From Leptolyngbyaceae cyanobacterium (GTDB lineage: Bacteria > Cyanobacteriota > Cyanobacteriia > Cyanobacteriales > Aerosakkonemataceae), in NCBI GenBank assembly GCA_036703985.1, contig DATNQN010000026.1, positions 1-64,000 of the forward strand: a stretch of 64,000 bases of DNA, given 5' to 3'. The notes below the pieces were generated by a model that was given only the letters and a program-made list of their open reading frames with translations, searched no databases and had not been told where the DNA came from. Shown here piece by piece: positions 7,423 through 17,032 of this stretch. The translations under genes and the position numbers were made by a program. Positions within the stretch are counted from its first letter, which is position 1, and each line of letters starts with the position of its first letter.

Positions 7423-8358
7423 TTAGCTCTGAATCATCGAATGAAGCTTTTCTTGTTGTTGAGAAGTTTTTGATTTTCTCACCTCAATCACCCCTCGATT
7501 CATCTTCATGCCGCACATAAATTCATACTCACCAGGCTTTTCAGGTGTAAACTCCACAGTTGTAGTTTGTTGAGGAGTGAGGTCAACAGCTACCGCAAAA
7601 TCTGGAATCAGTAATTGGTCATAGCACTTACTAAGATTTCGACGTTGGAAGTGCAAGCGAACCGGGTATCCAGCTTCAACAATTACTAGCTGCGGTTGGT
7701 AGCCCTTCTCAACCGTTACCGTAGCCTCTTGAATTCCCTCCGGCGTGATTGCCGCTTCAACAGTGGATATTGGAGAAGTTGAATGCTCTGTATGATGAGC
7801 GGGTGTTGTTTGAGGTGAAGTTACTATTGAATCAGCCGATTGAACTTCAACGACTCCCCGAAACATATTCATACCACAAGTAAACTCATATCTGCCAGGT
7901 CGATCGGGCGTAAATTTAATCGGTGTAGTCTGATTGAGTGGCAGTTCTTGTGCAATGCGAAAGTCAGGAAATCTGACTTCTTCTAAACAACTGCTGGGGT
8001 CTTTGCGATGGAAATTGAGTAGCACAGGTTGACCTGCTTGCACAACAATATGACTTGGTTCGTAGCCTCCATCAACCGTCACGGTGACTTCTTGAATTCC
8101 GCCGCTTGCGGTTGCTTTCTGAGACTTAGGTTTACTGAGCAGGAACCACCACAGTTCTAAACCAATTAATCCTAGTCCACCAAGGGTAACTAAGATTTTG
8201 TTACTTAAAGGTTGTTCAAGGCGACGAAACTGACCCGTTTGTTCTGTTTTAGAGGGGTGGGTTTCGTGAGATATTTGTGCAACTGCTTCACCGGAAGCAA
8301 TTCCTAGCACAACTCCTAAACTCGCAATACTACCGATGATTGCTGTTTTATTCACCAT
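7423..8358 (-). CDS. Membrane-anchored double-cupredoxin protein, copy 1
   Basis: This 311-aa protein has an N-terminal signal or anchor, a second hydrophobic segment near 55-75 (LGLIGLELWWFLL), and two cupredoxin-like domains (about 88-172 and 208-295). Each domain contains VTVxxGYxPxxIVVxAGxPV, a Cys (SSCLEE or SKCYDQ) and a TCGM- or MCGM-type Cys-Gly-Met followed by xRGV. These Cys and Met residues are likely copper ligands, though the classical pair of histidines is not evident. It is the last gene of a chaperone-copA-peptide-cupredoxin operon, which suggests that it takes or stores copper exported by CopA. Two more copies lie at 36294 and 43820. Confidence 0.8.
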   Translation of the reverse strand: MVNKTAIIGSIASLGVVLGIASGEAVAQISHETHPSKTEQTGQFRRLEQPLSNKILVTLGGLGLIGLELWWFLLSKPKSQKATASGGIQEVTVTVDGGYEPSHIVVQAGQPVLLNFHRKDPSSCLEEVRFPDFRIAQELPLNQTTPIKFTPDRPGRYEFTCGMNMFRGVVEVQSADSIVTSPQTTPAHHTEHSTSPISTVEAAITPEGIQEATVTVEKGYQPQLVIVEAGYPVRLHFQRRNLSKCYDQLLIPDFAVAVDLTPQQTTTVEFTPEKPGEYEFMCGMKMNRGVIEVRKSKTSQQQEKLHSMIQS

Positions 8359-8395
8359 TTGAAAATCTCCTATGTGGATGCGATGATGTCGAAAG

Positions 8396-8488
8396 TTATG
8401 CTAACGTCCCTACCAACGAACCTGAAATTACTCCTAGCAGGAATCCAAATCCTCCTAAAGTACCGAAAAATGTTACTTTTTTGAGCAT
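8396..8488 (-). CDS. 30-aa membrane peptide between copA and cupredoxin gene, copy 1
   Basis: ATG 8488 behind AAGGAAA opens a 30-codon frame ending at 8396. The peptide starts MLKK and is then one hydrophobic helix with the glycine-rich pattern GTLGGFGFLLGVISGS. The same gene, in the same place, is present in the duplicated block at 37379-37474, where the core TL-GFGFLLGVISGS is kept although the DNA differs. That conservation supports real translation. It may be a small subunit or regulator of the P-type ATPase, by analogy only with small membrane peptides of other P-type pumps. Confidence 0.7.
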   Translation of the reverse strand: MLKKVTFFGTLGGFGFLLGVISGSLVGTLA

Positions 8489-8562
8489 TGTTGTTTCCTT
8501 TTAAAATTGGAGTTCGAGAATTTTTAACCACAGATGACCACAAATGAATTAAGATTTTTCGG

Positions 8563-10815
8563 TTAGAGGCTTTTATGTTGAAAATTCCGCAAACGCAGGG
8601 CATTCGTAACAACTGAAACCGAACTAAATGCCATTGCTGCACCCGCAATAATGGGACTTAGAAGCCATCCAAAAATAGGGAAGAGAATACCTGCGGCGAT
8701 CGGAATCCCTGCAACGTTGTAGATGAACGCGAAAAATAAGTTTTGTTTGATGTTTCGCATAGTGGCGCGAGACAGTTGAATAGCAGTGACAATGCCATGT
8801 AAGTCACCAGAAATAAGAGTGATATCGCTAGCAGCAATGGCTACATCTGTTCCTGTTCCAATTGCCATCCCTACATCCGCTTGAGCGAGTGCAGGTGCAT
8901 CATTAATACCATCTCCAACCATTGCGACAATTTTTCCTTCTGCCTGAAGTTTTTCGATAGTTGCAGCTTTTCGATCTGGGCGAACTTCTGCAATGACTCG
9001 TTTGATGCCTACTTCCCGCGCTATGACTTCAGCCGTGCGGCGGTTGTCACCAGTCAGCATTACTACTTCTAATCCCATCTTTTGCAAGGTACGAATTGCA
9101 TTAGCAGAAGAAGGTTTCACTGCATCTGAGATAGCCATAATGCCTTGCATTTTTCCATCTACTGCAAGGCAGATTACGGTTTTACCGAGATATTCCAATC
9201 GCTCCCAGTCTTGTTGTAAGGCGCTAGTATCAATGCCTAACTCATTCATCCAGCGGTGCGTGCCAATTTGCACCAATTGATTTGATACAAACCCTTGTAC
9301 ACCGCTGCCAGCGATCGCTTCAAATTTCCCTGCATCCGTTAATCCCACTTGCTGAGATTGAGCATATTGCACAACAGCTTCTGCCAGAGGATGTTCAGAA
9401 TTTCGTTCAACAGATGCAGCTAGTTGTATGAGTTTTAACTCATTGCTATTCGCTGTGCCGTTAACTGTAATAAAATCTGTGACAGTGGGTTTACCTTGTG
9501 TAATGGTGCCTGTTTTATCTAAAACAACCGTTTGCAGTTTTTGTGCCAGTTCCAGACTATCCGCACCTTTAATGAGTATGCCATTTTCTGCTCCTTTCCC
9601 AGTTCCCACCATGATGGAGGTTGGTGTGGCTAAACCGAGGGCACAAGGACAAGCAATAATCAGTACACCCACCGTATTAATCAACGCCATCGTCACGTTT
9701 CCCATGATGTTGTACCAGAGGATGAAAGTAGCGATCGCGATCGCAATTACTGCTGGCACAAACCATCCCGTCACTTGGTCTGCCAATCGTTGAATGGGCG
9801 CTTTAGAGCCTTGTGCTTGTTGCACTAACTTGACAATTTGCGCCAGAAATGTATCTTTACCCACTCGCATGGCGCGGAATTTGAAGCTGCCAGTTTTGTT
9901 AATTGTTGCTCCAATTACTTCATTACCGGGTTGCTTTTTCACGGCCACACTTTCACCCGTCACCATTGCTTCATCAATAGTTGAGGAACCCTCAATAATC
10001 TCGCCATCGACTGGAATCTTTTCTCCCGGACGGACTAGAATCACATCGCCCACAACGACTTCAGCAATAGGAATATCGACCTCTCTGCCGTTACGAATGA
10101 CGCGAGCGGTTTTGGCTTGCAATCCCATCAATTTACGAATGGCTTCCGAGGTCTGCCCTTTGGCGCGATTTTCTAGCAGTCGTCCTAATAAAATTAGCGT
10201 CACAACAACCGCCGCCACTTCGTAATACACATCAGCTGGTAATCTTTGAGCGGTAAAAAACTCAGGTAAGACAGTTGGAAACAGGGAGTAAAGATAGGCA
10301 GCACCTGTTCCAATTGCTACCAATGTGTCCATTGTTGCTGTATGGCGTTTGAGGGCTTTCCAGGCATTAATAAAGAAGGATGCACCACACCAAAACAGGA
10401 CTGGCGTTGTCAGCACTAACTGTAGCCAAGGATTGTGCAACCACATGGGAATGAAGGGAATCGGCAAACCTGTCATCATGGGTAACGAACCGATAACTAA
10501 AATAGTGCTGATGATGCCACCCACCCAAACTTTCGTGGCTAATTCCCGATTTTCGGCTTGCCGTTCCCGACGTTCTGCATCATCATCTGCGGCAAAATCA
10601 TCTTGTATGGGTTGAGCAGAGTATCCCACTGCATCAACTGCATCCTGAATTTCTTTGAGATTGGTTCTGCTAGGTTCATAAGTGACAGTGGCTTGTTCGA
10701 CACCGAAATTAACGCTGCATTCACTTACGCCTGGAACGGAGCGAATCGCATCTTCGATTGTATTGGCGCAAGAGGCGCAACTCATGCCCCGCAGTTTTAG
10801 GTTAGCGTTTTCCAT
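8563..10815 (-). CDS. copA: Copper-translocating P-type ATPase, copy 1
   Basis: This 750-aa P1B-type ATPase exports Cu(I) across a membrane using ATP. An N-terminal heavy-metal domain carries GMSCASC (10-16). TGES is at 286-289, the transmembrane metal site CPC at 389-391, the phosphorylated aspartate in DKTGT at 433-437, the SEHPLAEA histidine-proline motif follows, and the hinge GDGINDAP is near the C-terminus. Length and CPC are typical of CopA/CtaA/PacS. It lies downstream of the copper chaperone, with a 210-bp gap holding an inverted repeat, and upstream of the 30-aa peptide. Whether it sits in the plasma or thylakoid membrane cannot be told. Confidence 0.95.
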   Translation of the reverse strand: MENANLKLRGMSCASCANTIEDAIRSVPGVSECSVNFGVEQATVTYEPSRTNLKEIQDAVDAVGYSAQPIQDDFAADDDAERRERQAENRELATKVWVGGIISTILVIGSLPMMTGLPIPFIPMWLHNPWLQLVLTTPVLFWCGASFFINAWKALKRHTATMDTLVAIGTGAAYLYSLFPTVLPEFFTAQRLPADVYYEVAAVVVTLILLGRLLENRAKGQTSEAIRKLMGLQAKTARVIRNGREVDIPIAEVVVGDVILVRPGEKIPVDGEIIEGSSTIDEAMVTGESVAVKKQPGNEVIGATINKTGSFKFRAMRVGKDTFLAQIVKLVQQAQGSKAPIQRLADQVTGWFVPAVIAIAIATFILWYNIMGNVTMALINTVGVLIIACPCALGLATPTSIMVGTGKGAENGILIKGADSLELAQKLQTVVLDKTGTITQGKPTVTDFITVNGTANSNELKLIQLAASVERNSEHPLAEAVVQYAQSQQVGLTDAGKFEAIAGSGVQGFVSNQLVQIGTHRWMNELGIDTSALQQDWERLEYLGKTVICLAVDGKMQGIMAISDAVKPSSANAIRTLQKMGLEVVMLTGDNRRTAEVIAREVGIKRVIAEVRPDRKAATIEKLQAEGKIVAMVGDGINDAPALAQADVGMAIGTGTDVAIAASDITLISGDLHGIVTAIQLSRATMRNIKQNLFFAFIYNVAGIPIAAGILFPIFGWLLSPIIAGAAMAFSSVSVVTNALRLRNFQHKSL

Positions 10816-10900
10816 TCAATACCTCCTAACTTTCATCTTGAGAATTTACGTACTTGGGGACTTCCAAGAATTAAACGATCCCGACATCAATCGTGAAAAA

Positions 10901-10965
10901 GGGCGGGTTTTGTACAAAGGTTATCGATTGGCATCAAGTGCGATTTGCTAAACCCGCCCCTACGT
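10901..10965. repeat. Inverted repeat between chaperone and copA
   Basis: Arms GGGCGGGTTT (10901-10910) and AAACCCGCCC (10950-10959) enclose about 39 bases. T-runs flank both sides in the respective directions, so it could act as a weak terminator that lowers copA expression relative to the chaperone. A related but degraded element (GCGGGTTTTGCACAAA...AAAACCC) lies near 37290-37345. Confidence 0.5.
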
Positions 10966-11025
10966 TTTTTCTGTACCTTACCGAGTTAAAAACTGCTGTA
11001 TCTTGAGAATGCGGCCTGGGAGCTT

Positions 11026-11226
11026 TTAGTGACAGGCAACCGTGTAACCTGCTGCTGTAATTGCTTCTGTAATCCCCGCTGCGGATGCTTGGGTTTCAAT
11101 ATTGACGAGTTTGGTTTTTGGCTCGGCTTGAACGGTTGCGGTTGGATCTACCGTCTTGATGGCTTTGCTAATGGTTTCACTACAAGCTGAACACGCCATA
11201 TTAGGCACTTTGAGTTGTAAGGTCAT
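11026..11226 (-). CDS. Atx1/CopZ-like copper chaperone, copy 1
   Basis: This 66-aa protein is a single ferredoxin-like heavy-metal domain with the metal site MACSAC near residues 10-15 and the typical GYTVACH end. It binds Cu(I) in the cytoplasm and delivers it to CopA. The C-terminal CH is an extra potential ligand pair. It is the first gene of the copA operon, driven by operator E. Confidence 0.9.
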   Translation of the reverse strand: MTLQLKVPNMACSACSETISKAIKTVDPTATVQAEPKTKLVNIETQASAAGITEAITAAGYTVACH

Positions 11227-11257
11227 GATTTAAACTCTCTTTGAGTGAACTATCTCG

Positions 11258-11289
11258 ATCTTGGAGTCTCCAGCAGACTGGAGAGTCAA
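11258..11289 (-). promoter_or_regulatory. MerR-type operator-promoter E
   Basis: Minus-strand TTGACT (11289-11284), a dyad AGTCTCCAG-CAGA-CTGGAGAGT and -10 CAAGAT (11263-11258, 20-bp spacer). It drives the chaperone-copA operon. Confidence 0.7.
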
Positions 11290-11346
11290 GGGGTGTGAGA
11301 AAAAATTTTTGAGAGTCTATAAAAACGAGAACTAGACAGTACATTT

Positions 11347-11374
11347 GTAGGGGCGAACCGCCGTTCGCCCCTAC
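11347..11374. repeat. Perfect palindrome GTAGGGGCGAAC
   Basis: Arms of 12 bp (GTAGGGGCGAAC and GTTCGCCCCTAC) flank a CGCC loop. Such words are common dispersed palindromes in cyanobacterial genomes. A second stem, ACGGGTAG/CTACCCGT, lies at 11426-11454 just downstream of the Csp stop and may act as its transcript end. Confidence 0.5.
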
Positions 11375-11476
11375 CACTTGTTTAAGACTAAGAACATTTG
11401 TGGCTTGTTATTTGGCGCTGGCTACACGGGTAGCACCAAAACAGCACTACCCGTATGACAGCTAGTGGAAAGGGAA

Positions 11477-11845
11477 TTACCGCATCGCCATAGACATTTG
11501 TCGGCAGGATTCGGCACAGCGGCGGCACATATCAGCACAAGCTTTCATTTGAGCATCATCGCCCATCTTGTCGCATTCGGATGCACAGCGATCGCACACT
11601 TGGGCACAAACGCCACAAGTATGAACGTGCAGTTCGGACCCACGGAGCATAAAATTGGCGCTTGTTTGGCAGATTTCAGCGCAGTCAAGCAACAACCGAA
11701 TGTGAGCGGGTTGTGCGTGTTGACTGCCTTTCTCCAAGCAGTAAGTGACTGTATTCAAGCAGATGCTGTGGCAATCCAAGCAGTTTTGAATGCACTGCTG
11801 CATCTCTTGACTGACTTGATTGAGGGTTAGTTGTTGTAGCGCCAT
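11477..11845 (-). CDS. Csp-type four-helix-bundle copper storage protein 1
   Basis: This 122-aa protein has about 16 cysteines in CxxxC and CxxC spacing (for example CIQNCLDCHSIC and CRRCAESCRQM), the pattern of the DUF326/Csp family, whose four-helix bundles hold many Cu(I) ions inside the helix core. There is no signal peptide, so cytosolic storage like Csp3 is expected. It lies upstream of the chaperone-copA operon on the same strand. A paralog is at 58392. Confidence 0.88.
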   Translation of the reverse strand: MALQQLTLNQVSQEMQQCIQNCLDCHSICLNTVTYCLEKGSQHAQPAHIRLLLDCAEICQTSANFMLRGSELHVHTCGVCAQVCDRCASECDKMGDDAQMKACADMCRRCAESCRQMSMAMR

Positions 11846-11985
11846 ATTTTCAGCCTCTTTAATTTTCTAGGTTTAATCGGAAGAAACAGTAAATATGTCC
11901 CTTCGGCTTCACCTTATAAACTTGGAAGTGTGCTTGCGTCTTCCCAATGGGGCAATCTACATTTCTTGCTAAAGCTGTAGAACGA

Positions 11986-12002
11986 TTTCATCCTAATTTC
12001 AT
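11986..12002 (+). promoter_or_regulatory. CopR-type box (first of three before 12274)
   Basis: Exact TTTCATCCTAATTTCAT, with TAATTA about 16 bp downstream. It is the most distal of three boxes in the gap before the flavoprotein gene. Confidence 0.65.
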
Positions 12003-12136
12003 CTACTTATGCGTCACTAATTAAGTAGTAATCTTCTATACAAATGCGTTTTCTAATTCTATTACTTATTGAAGTGAATTAGTTGGAATTTGTTCGATGG
12101 GGGTGCGCTCCCATCTAATTTGGGAGGTAGTGATGA

Positions 12137-12153
12137 TTTCATCCTAATTTCAT
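12137..12153 (+). promoter_or_regulatory. CopR-type box (second of three before 12274)
   Basis: Exact TTTCATCCTAATTTCAT, 151 bp after the first box (start to start). A hairpin (GATGGG...CCCATC, 12096-12115) lies between the two boxes. Confidence 0.65.
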
Positions 12154-12194
12154 CTCTGTAGTGTACGTATATTTCGGTTAATAAAACATAATAA

Positions 12195-12211
12195 ATTCAT
12201 CCTGATTTCAT
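12195..12211 (+). promoter_or_regulatory. CopR-type box (third of three before 12274)
   Basis: ATTCATCCTGATTTCAT, one mismatch in the first half-site, followed after exactly 6 bp by the inverted half-site ATGAAA (12218-12223). Confidence 0.65.
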
Positions 12212-12273
12212 TTATTTATGAAAAGCTGAATGTATTAGCAAACCCGACGCTGGTAAGAGCCAGGTTATTAATT

Positions 12274-13614
12274 ATGAACTTTGATTACGACCTTTTTGTA
12301 ATTGGTGCAGGCCCTGGCGGTCTTGCGGCTGCTGAACGAGCGGCTTCTTACGGTGCCCATGTAGCGATCGCAGAACGAGACCAGGTAGGTGGCACCTGCG
12401 TAGTACATGGCTGCATTCCAGAGAAACTGATGACCTATGCGGCTAGTTTCTCCCACCTGTTTAAAAATGCCGATGAATATGGATGGGGCAAAGTTTCAAA
12501 AAATTTTGACTGGCCTCAATTTATGGCAGCAAAAGAACGGGACATTAATCAACTTAGCCAGTTGCATATTCAGCACCTTCAAGAAGCGGGAGTTGAACTC
12601 ATTAAAGGTCATGCCAAATTCTTAGATGCTCATACTTTAGATGTTGAAGGACGTAGAATTAGTGCTGAAAAAATTTTGATTGCAGTAGGTGGAGAAGCCG
12701 TAAAGCCAAACATCCCAGGTATTGAATATGCCATTACCACGCGAGAATTGCTTGAACTCAAGCAGCAACCAGAGCATATCGCAATTATCGGCAGCGATCG
12801 CATCGCAGTGAAGTTCGCAGGCATCATGAACGGTCTAATCTCGAAGGTCACTCTAGTAGTGTTTGAAGACTTCGTTTTACCGGGATGCGATGATGATATT
12901 CGCACGACTGTTCAAGAAAGCATGACTAAACAAGGTATTCAAATTCTTTGCAACACCTGCATTGAAAAAATTGAACGGATACAAGATGGTTTCAATCTGC
13001 TGTTGTCAGGAAATAACCAAGATACTTTCACTATAAACACCATTGTCTGTATTACAGGTCGTGCCCCTAATTTGAGTGGCCTTGATTTAGAAAAAGTAGG
13101 CGTTGAAGTCAAACAAGGTGCAGTCGCAGTAGATGAATACAACCGTACCACCCAGGAAAATATTTTTGCCGTTGGAGACTGTACCAACCGACCCCATTGG
13201 ACTCCGGTTGCTATTGCTTCTGGTCGTGCCTTTGCTGATACTGAATTTGGCAAAAATCCTATAACTGTGAGTTACGAATACATTCCCTCAGCAGTTTCTT
13301 CCCAACCCGAAGCCGCTACTGTTGGCTTAACTGAAACTCAAGCCCGCGAAAAACTTGGTGAATTTGTCCGCTGCTATTGTAAAAAGTTCCAACCCCTTTT
13401 CAATAGTATGGCTGAACCGGAGCAAAAAACTTTAATCAAGTTAGTGGTTGATGGTAACTCAGATAAGGTGCTAGGCGCTCATATGGTAGGAGAATATGCG
13501 GCGGAGATTATTCAAGTTATTGGGCTAGCGATAAAAACGGGTGTAACCAAAAAAGACTTTGATGCTACTATCGGCATTCATCCTTCGATTGCCGAAGAGT
13601 TTTTCACTTTATGA
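12274..13614 (+). CDS. Glutathione-reductase-like flavoprotein with decayed NADPH site
   Basis: This 446-aa protein belongs to the class I pyridine nucleotide-disulfide oxidoreductases. The FAD site GAGPGG (11-16) and redox pair CVVHGC (Cys42, Cys47) are intact, and the C-terminal IHPSIAEEF carries the partner His and Glu. The second Rossmann motif is altered: where glutathione reductase has GGGYIAVEFAG, this protein has GSDRIAVKFAG (173-183), and the arginine region that holds the NADPH phosphate is replaced by FEDF. It may have lost NADPH binding or use another donor. Three CopR-type boxes precede it, so copper induction is likely. It could partner with glutathione or phytochelatin made nearby. 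Confidence 0.8.
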   Translation: MNFDYDLFVIGAGPGGLAAAERAASYGAHVAIAERDQVGGTCVVHGCIPEKLMTYAASFSHLFKNADEYGWGKVSKNFDWPQFMAAKERDINQLSQLHIQHLQEAGVELIKGHAKFLDAHTLDVEGRRISAEKILIAVGGEAVKPNIPGIEYAITTRELLELKQQPEHIAIIGSDRIAVKFAGIMNGLISKVTLVVFEDFVLPGCDDDIRTTVQESMTKQGIQILCNTCIEKIERIQDGFNLLLSGNNQDTFTINTIVCITGRAPNLSGLDLEKVGVEVKQGAVAVDEYNRTTQENIFAVGDCTNRPHWTPVAIASGRAFADTEFGKNPITVSYEYIPSAVSSQPEAATVGLTETQAREKLGEFVRCYCKKFQPLFNSMAEPEQKTLIKLVVDGNSDKVLGAHMVGEYAAEIIQVIGLAIKTGVTKKDFDATIGIHPSIAEEFFTL

Positions 13615-14764
13615 ATATTGGGTAATTTCTGACAAATAGCCGAGGTGTTTCGTCAATTGAGAGCTTAAACTAGCTCGGCTTCTTCTCAAATATTTTTAAT
13701 CTTAGCTATTTCTCGATTAGACTTTGGACAAAAGCTTTTGATTTCCCATTGGGTTAAGAGCGTACTTGGTTAAAAGTACTGGGATTTCCCAAACTAGATA
13801 TTTTCATCGTACTTTTACTGGCAGTGGTCAGTTTACTGGCTAGCGCAATCGCCATTTCATTTGTACTGGGCTGTTCTGGCTGGTAGACCAAGGGTTGTTC
13901 AAACGCGATCGCCTATTAGCCTATTTCAGCCTTTTTTAGCCTACTTTCCTTTTTATTGGACTTTGGACAAAAGAGAATATGCTTCGCGATTTTATAACGC
14001 GAAGTAAGTTATCATTAATAATGAAGAATTAGGCTAAGTTAAGCAGCAGTCTGTGTAGAAGAAAGGTTCTTTTTCATCTTTTCCCCCTTTTTGACCACAG
14101 GATATCGTTTTCTTTTCTCTTTGGAGTCACCTTGTACGCGCCCACTGGAAAACACGGGTTTTGGGAGAAACTGCTGGAGTACCAATCGTGCGAATAATTC
14201 GGTAGAAGTCTCGTTGAACTAAACTAGGTGTTATAGAATGATCAGTTTTATCGTTCACCAAACCAACGGCGATGTCCCCGACCGGAATTAGCTGCTTCAC
14301 TACTGGATGGTTGACGATAGAAAACAAGGGTTGCTACGCACTCTCGTGATTAGTACTAAATTAGGTTGCTTTGAGAGTGCCGAAAAGAAATTGACGTTGG
14401 GAATAATAACTATCAGCCACCAACACAGATAATTGTTCTTTTTCAAAGGTTGGACACAAATTCGAGGGCAAATCTTAAATGATAACGGAAATCATACAAG
14501 AATTGAATCTAGCGATTTTCAAGGCTTACATTTTGTAGAATGTTATACTATCAAAAATAATGTTTGTGTAGCACGCGCTAGAATTGATGTGCTAATTAAA
14601 GTTTGAGGTTAATGCAATCCGCTCCACAACTGAATTTTTAGGGTACGTTGTTGCTAGTAAAACACACTATTTAATTTGTATAAAACCCTTCCACGAACAA
14701 TCGCTGTCGAAAGATATGGGGAGGGGGAGCTAAGTTTTTCATAACATAGCTTCAAATTTGTTTT
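13615..14764. other. 1.15-kb gap with gene remnants
   Basis: No intact gene is visible. The word GACTTTGGACAAAAG occurs twice (13730-13744 and 13959-13973). An open plus-strand stretch without a start (about 13758-13886) encodes a hydrophobic segment and stops; another (14433-14606) is listed separately. A 66-codon minus-strand frame at 14127-14327 has no clear start site or family. The region looks like a degraded junction between the metal block and the plasmid backbone. Confidence 0.4.
14433..14606 (+). pseudogene. Possible fragment of an unknown protein
   Basis: A TTG-initiated 57-codon frame ends at TGA 14606 with a soluble, coding-like composition (QILNDNGNHTRIES, FVECYTIKNN, ARARIDVLIKV). 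No ribosome site or family is recognised. It may be the C-terminus of a lost gene. Confidence 0.25.
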
Positions 14765-16900
14765 TTAAGGAACAGGGCTATTATTCCATAAAGGCTTAAA
14801 CCTATCAATAAACTCTTTCTCCCACCGCTCAATCTCATTACAAACCTCCCAACCAATCCCAGGTAATTTTCCCTCCACTAACAACTGCTCAATTTGACTT
14901 TCTCGATGATGTTCTGGATACTTCAAAGAATTAAACCGAAGTTTCAGATTAGTAGTACAACCAACATAATACAACTCATAACTCTCATCAAACACGAAAT
15001 AAACGCATTGCACCTCTGGCAACTTTCCCTTCTCCTGCCATTTCAAATACTTAAGACCTTGCAGAAACACTTCCCTCTCATCCAACATTTCCGCTTCTGC
15101 CCACATTTTATCATAAGTAGCTTCCGCCTCCTTATACTGTGGCCCTCCACCCCGTTCCAACTTCCAAGCCACTCGAATCGTTTTTATTTTGCCCCACTCG
15201 CGCCTTTTCATAGCCCTAAATAGCAGCATATTCTCTGCTCTTTTTCTCCCCTTAAACAAGGGAACGTTCTGAGGTAATTCTCCCTTTTCATACTGGTCAA
15301 GTATGTTCTCAGCCCATTGAATGTTCGGAACGTTCTGAAATGTTCTAGACGTTCCACCCTTGTTCTGCGGGTGTTCCGAGCTTTTCAGCAATTGTTCTGG
15401 ATGTTCTCGATGTTCTGTATGATGTTCCGACTTAACCTGAACTACGCTATCTTTAGAATGCTCAACATTCTCCACATTCTTAAACACGGCATTCCAATCA
15501 TCAACCAAAAGCCCTTGCAATCTTTCCCGCTTATTAGTCTTACAAATTAAATCTCCCTTACCCAGCAATAAGTGAGCGATTGGCGGCGGGTCTAAAGCAA
15601 CCAGAGAAGCAACAATCGAATCCACCCTTAAGCCAATTTTCACTGGTAAATTAGCCTTGATAATCGAAGACACCACCCGTTCTAATGGATGCTGCGTTCC
15701 CAAAAATAAATGGATACCCGCTTCTCTAGCTTTCTGTCCCAATCTTTCAATACTTTCTTCCAATGCTTTCTTCGATTTACTTTCAGCTACAAAATCTGCA
15801 TATTCATCAAACAACACCAAAATAATTGGTATTGAATATCCAGCTTCTAAATACTGATTGATATTCCCTACACCAACTTGCTCGAATTGTCTATATCGCT
15901 TCTCCATCTCATCCACTAACGACTGCATGAACGAAATAGTTTCATCCTTATCTTTTAGTATCGGTCTAAGTAACCAAGGAATTCCTTCAAACTTACTAAA
16001 TTTACTGCGTTTTGGGTCTATCAAAGCTAACTTAACTTGCACTGGTAAATAATTGCATATTACAAAAGCGATAACCGAGTAAAACCATTCCGTTTTACCG
16101 CTACCTGTCATCCCCACTACCAGTCCATGACAAGTTTCTGGTTCTTGTAAATCTATCTCTACCAATTGTCCTTCTAAATTAACGCCTACCGGAATTGTCA
16201 GTTTACTTTTATCTGCTTTTTTATATTGAGAAAACAGTACGAATTGTCTATCTTGTCTGGGTACATCAATTGAAATATGACCCGACTGTGACATGATAAT
16301 CGGAGTATCTGGTAGTTCTACTGCTATTTTTAAATCTTCGGCTAAATCTTGAATTTTATTAAACTTTATCTTCGGTTGAGGTTTGACTTTATAACGAATA
16401 AAAGTTGGACTGACAATTTCACCTACAAAAGAGACAGGCGCATCAAATTCGGCTAATGAACTAATAATCGCCTCAGCGATATTATTCTGATTAGATTCTT
16501 GTTCTTCTCTTGAAGGAAGTTCTCTTATATTTTCCTGGGTTATCGTTTCACCTACAACAGGTACGTAGTATTGCCTGTCGATGATTTCTTGTCCAGTTAC
16601 TACTACCCCCAAAGCATTGCAATAGACTGTCGCCCGTGCTTTTTCATTAGCATTGCGATATGGCGTTTTCTTCCACAAACTCAATGAAGTGCAAATAGCA
16701 GAGACGCCTAAAATACTACCCGTACCAAAACAAGCTATTTTTGCAATATTATTACCATTCCAACCGATTTGAGAAATTGGAAAGAAAAGTGATGCCCCCA
16801 AACAAGTAGCAACACCAACTAATTGCAAACCACAACGGTGCCACTCTTCTCTATCATTTTGTGGGTTGAATAATTGCCAAAGTTGTGTGGGTTCTTTCAT
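14765..16900 (-). CDS. FtsK/SpoIIIE-like ATPase fused to a GIY-YIG-like domain
   Basis: From ATG 16900 this is a 711-aa protein. Two hydrophobic segments near 25-75 anchor it; a RecA-like motor follows with Walker A GMTGSGKT (263-270), IDPKRSKF and Walker B LVLFDEYADF (about 361-370). The last 100 residues contain VYFVFDESYELYYVGCTTNL, resembling the first strands of GIY-YIG nucleases. It is probably a plasmid DNA translocase or coupling protein; the nuclease-like tail could cut or tether DNA. The frame stays open upstream to 16987, but that part is written in the heptad repeats and is unlikely to be native. No clear Shine-Dalgarno site. Confidence 0.75.
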   Translation of the reverse strand: MKEPTQLWQLFNPQNDREEWHRCGLQLVGVATCLGASLFFPISQIGWNGNNIAKIACFGTGSILGVSAICTSLSLWKKTPYRNANEKARATVYCNALGVVVTGQEIIDRQYYVPVVGETITQENIRELPSREEQESNQNNIAEAIISSLAEFDAPVSFVGEIVSPTFIRYKVKPQPKIKFNKIQDLAEDLKIAVELPDTPIIMSQSGHISIDVPRQDRQFVLFSQYKKADKSKLTIPVGVNLEGQLVEIDLQEPETCHGLVVGMTGSGKTEWFYSVIAFVICNYLPVQVKLALIDPKRSKFSKFEGIPWLLRPILKDKDETISFMQSLVDEMEKRYRQFEQVGVGNINQYLEAGYSIPIILVLFDEYADFVAESKSKKALEESIERLGQKAREAGIHLFLGTQHPLERVVSSIIKANLPVKIGLRVDSIVASLVALDPPPIAHLLLGKGDLICKTNKRERLQGLLVDDWNAVFKNVENVEHSKDSVVQVKSEHHTEHREHPEQLLKSSEHPQNKGGTSRTFQNVPNIQWAENILDQYEKGELPQNVPLFKGRKRAENMLLFRAMKRREWGKIKTIRVAWKLERGGGPQYKEAEATYDKMWAEAEMLDEREVFLQGLKYLKWQEKGKLPEVQCVYFVFDESYELYYVGCTTNLKLRFNSLKYPEHHRESQIEQLLVEGKLPGIGWEVCNEIERWEKEFIDRFKPLWNNSPVP

Positions 16901-16905
16901 TTTTT

Positions 16906-17031
16906 GGTAGTAGGTAGTAGGTAGTAGGTAGTGGGTAGTAGGTAATAGGTAAGAGATAATAAGTAACATGTAATATATAGTAATCAATCTTTCCCACTAC
17001 CTAGTACCTACTACCTACTACCCACTACCCA
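16906..17031. repeat. Heptad-repeat element, copy 1
   Basis: Tandem TAGTAGG/TAGTGGG heptads run into a core with GAGATAATAAGTAACATG and then into complementary CCTACTA heptads, so the element is itself foldable. An almost identical core lies in inverted orientation at about 18456-18567. Short tandem heptads are typical of filamentous cyanobacteria. Confidence 0.75.
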
Positions 17032-17032
17032 A

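Noticed and set aside
9428-10225. Plus-strand reading frames opposite copA copy 1
   Set aside because: They are antisense shadows of the ATPase; similar shadows lie opposite the other two copies.
11347-11374. Operator for the chaperone operon
   Set aside because: The palindrome GTAGGGGCGAAC is a common dispersed cyanobacterial repeat and lies upstream of the clear MerR-type promoter.
12274-13614. Mercuric reductase
   Set aside because: There is no N-terminal metal domain and no C-terminal cysteine pair; the ending HPSIAEEF is of the glutathione-reductase type.
14127-14327. 66-codon minus-strand gene
   Set aside because: No start site, family or neighbour support; left inside the degraded gap.
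16901-16987. N-terminal extension of the FtsK-like protein
   Set aside because: Its codons are written in the heptad repeats (repeating LLPTT-like residues), so it is not a natural domain.
16906-17031. CRISPR-like tandem repeat
   Set aside because: The units are 7-bp heptads without spacers; they are short tandem repeats typical of filamentous cyanobacteria.
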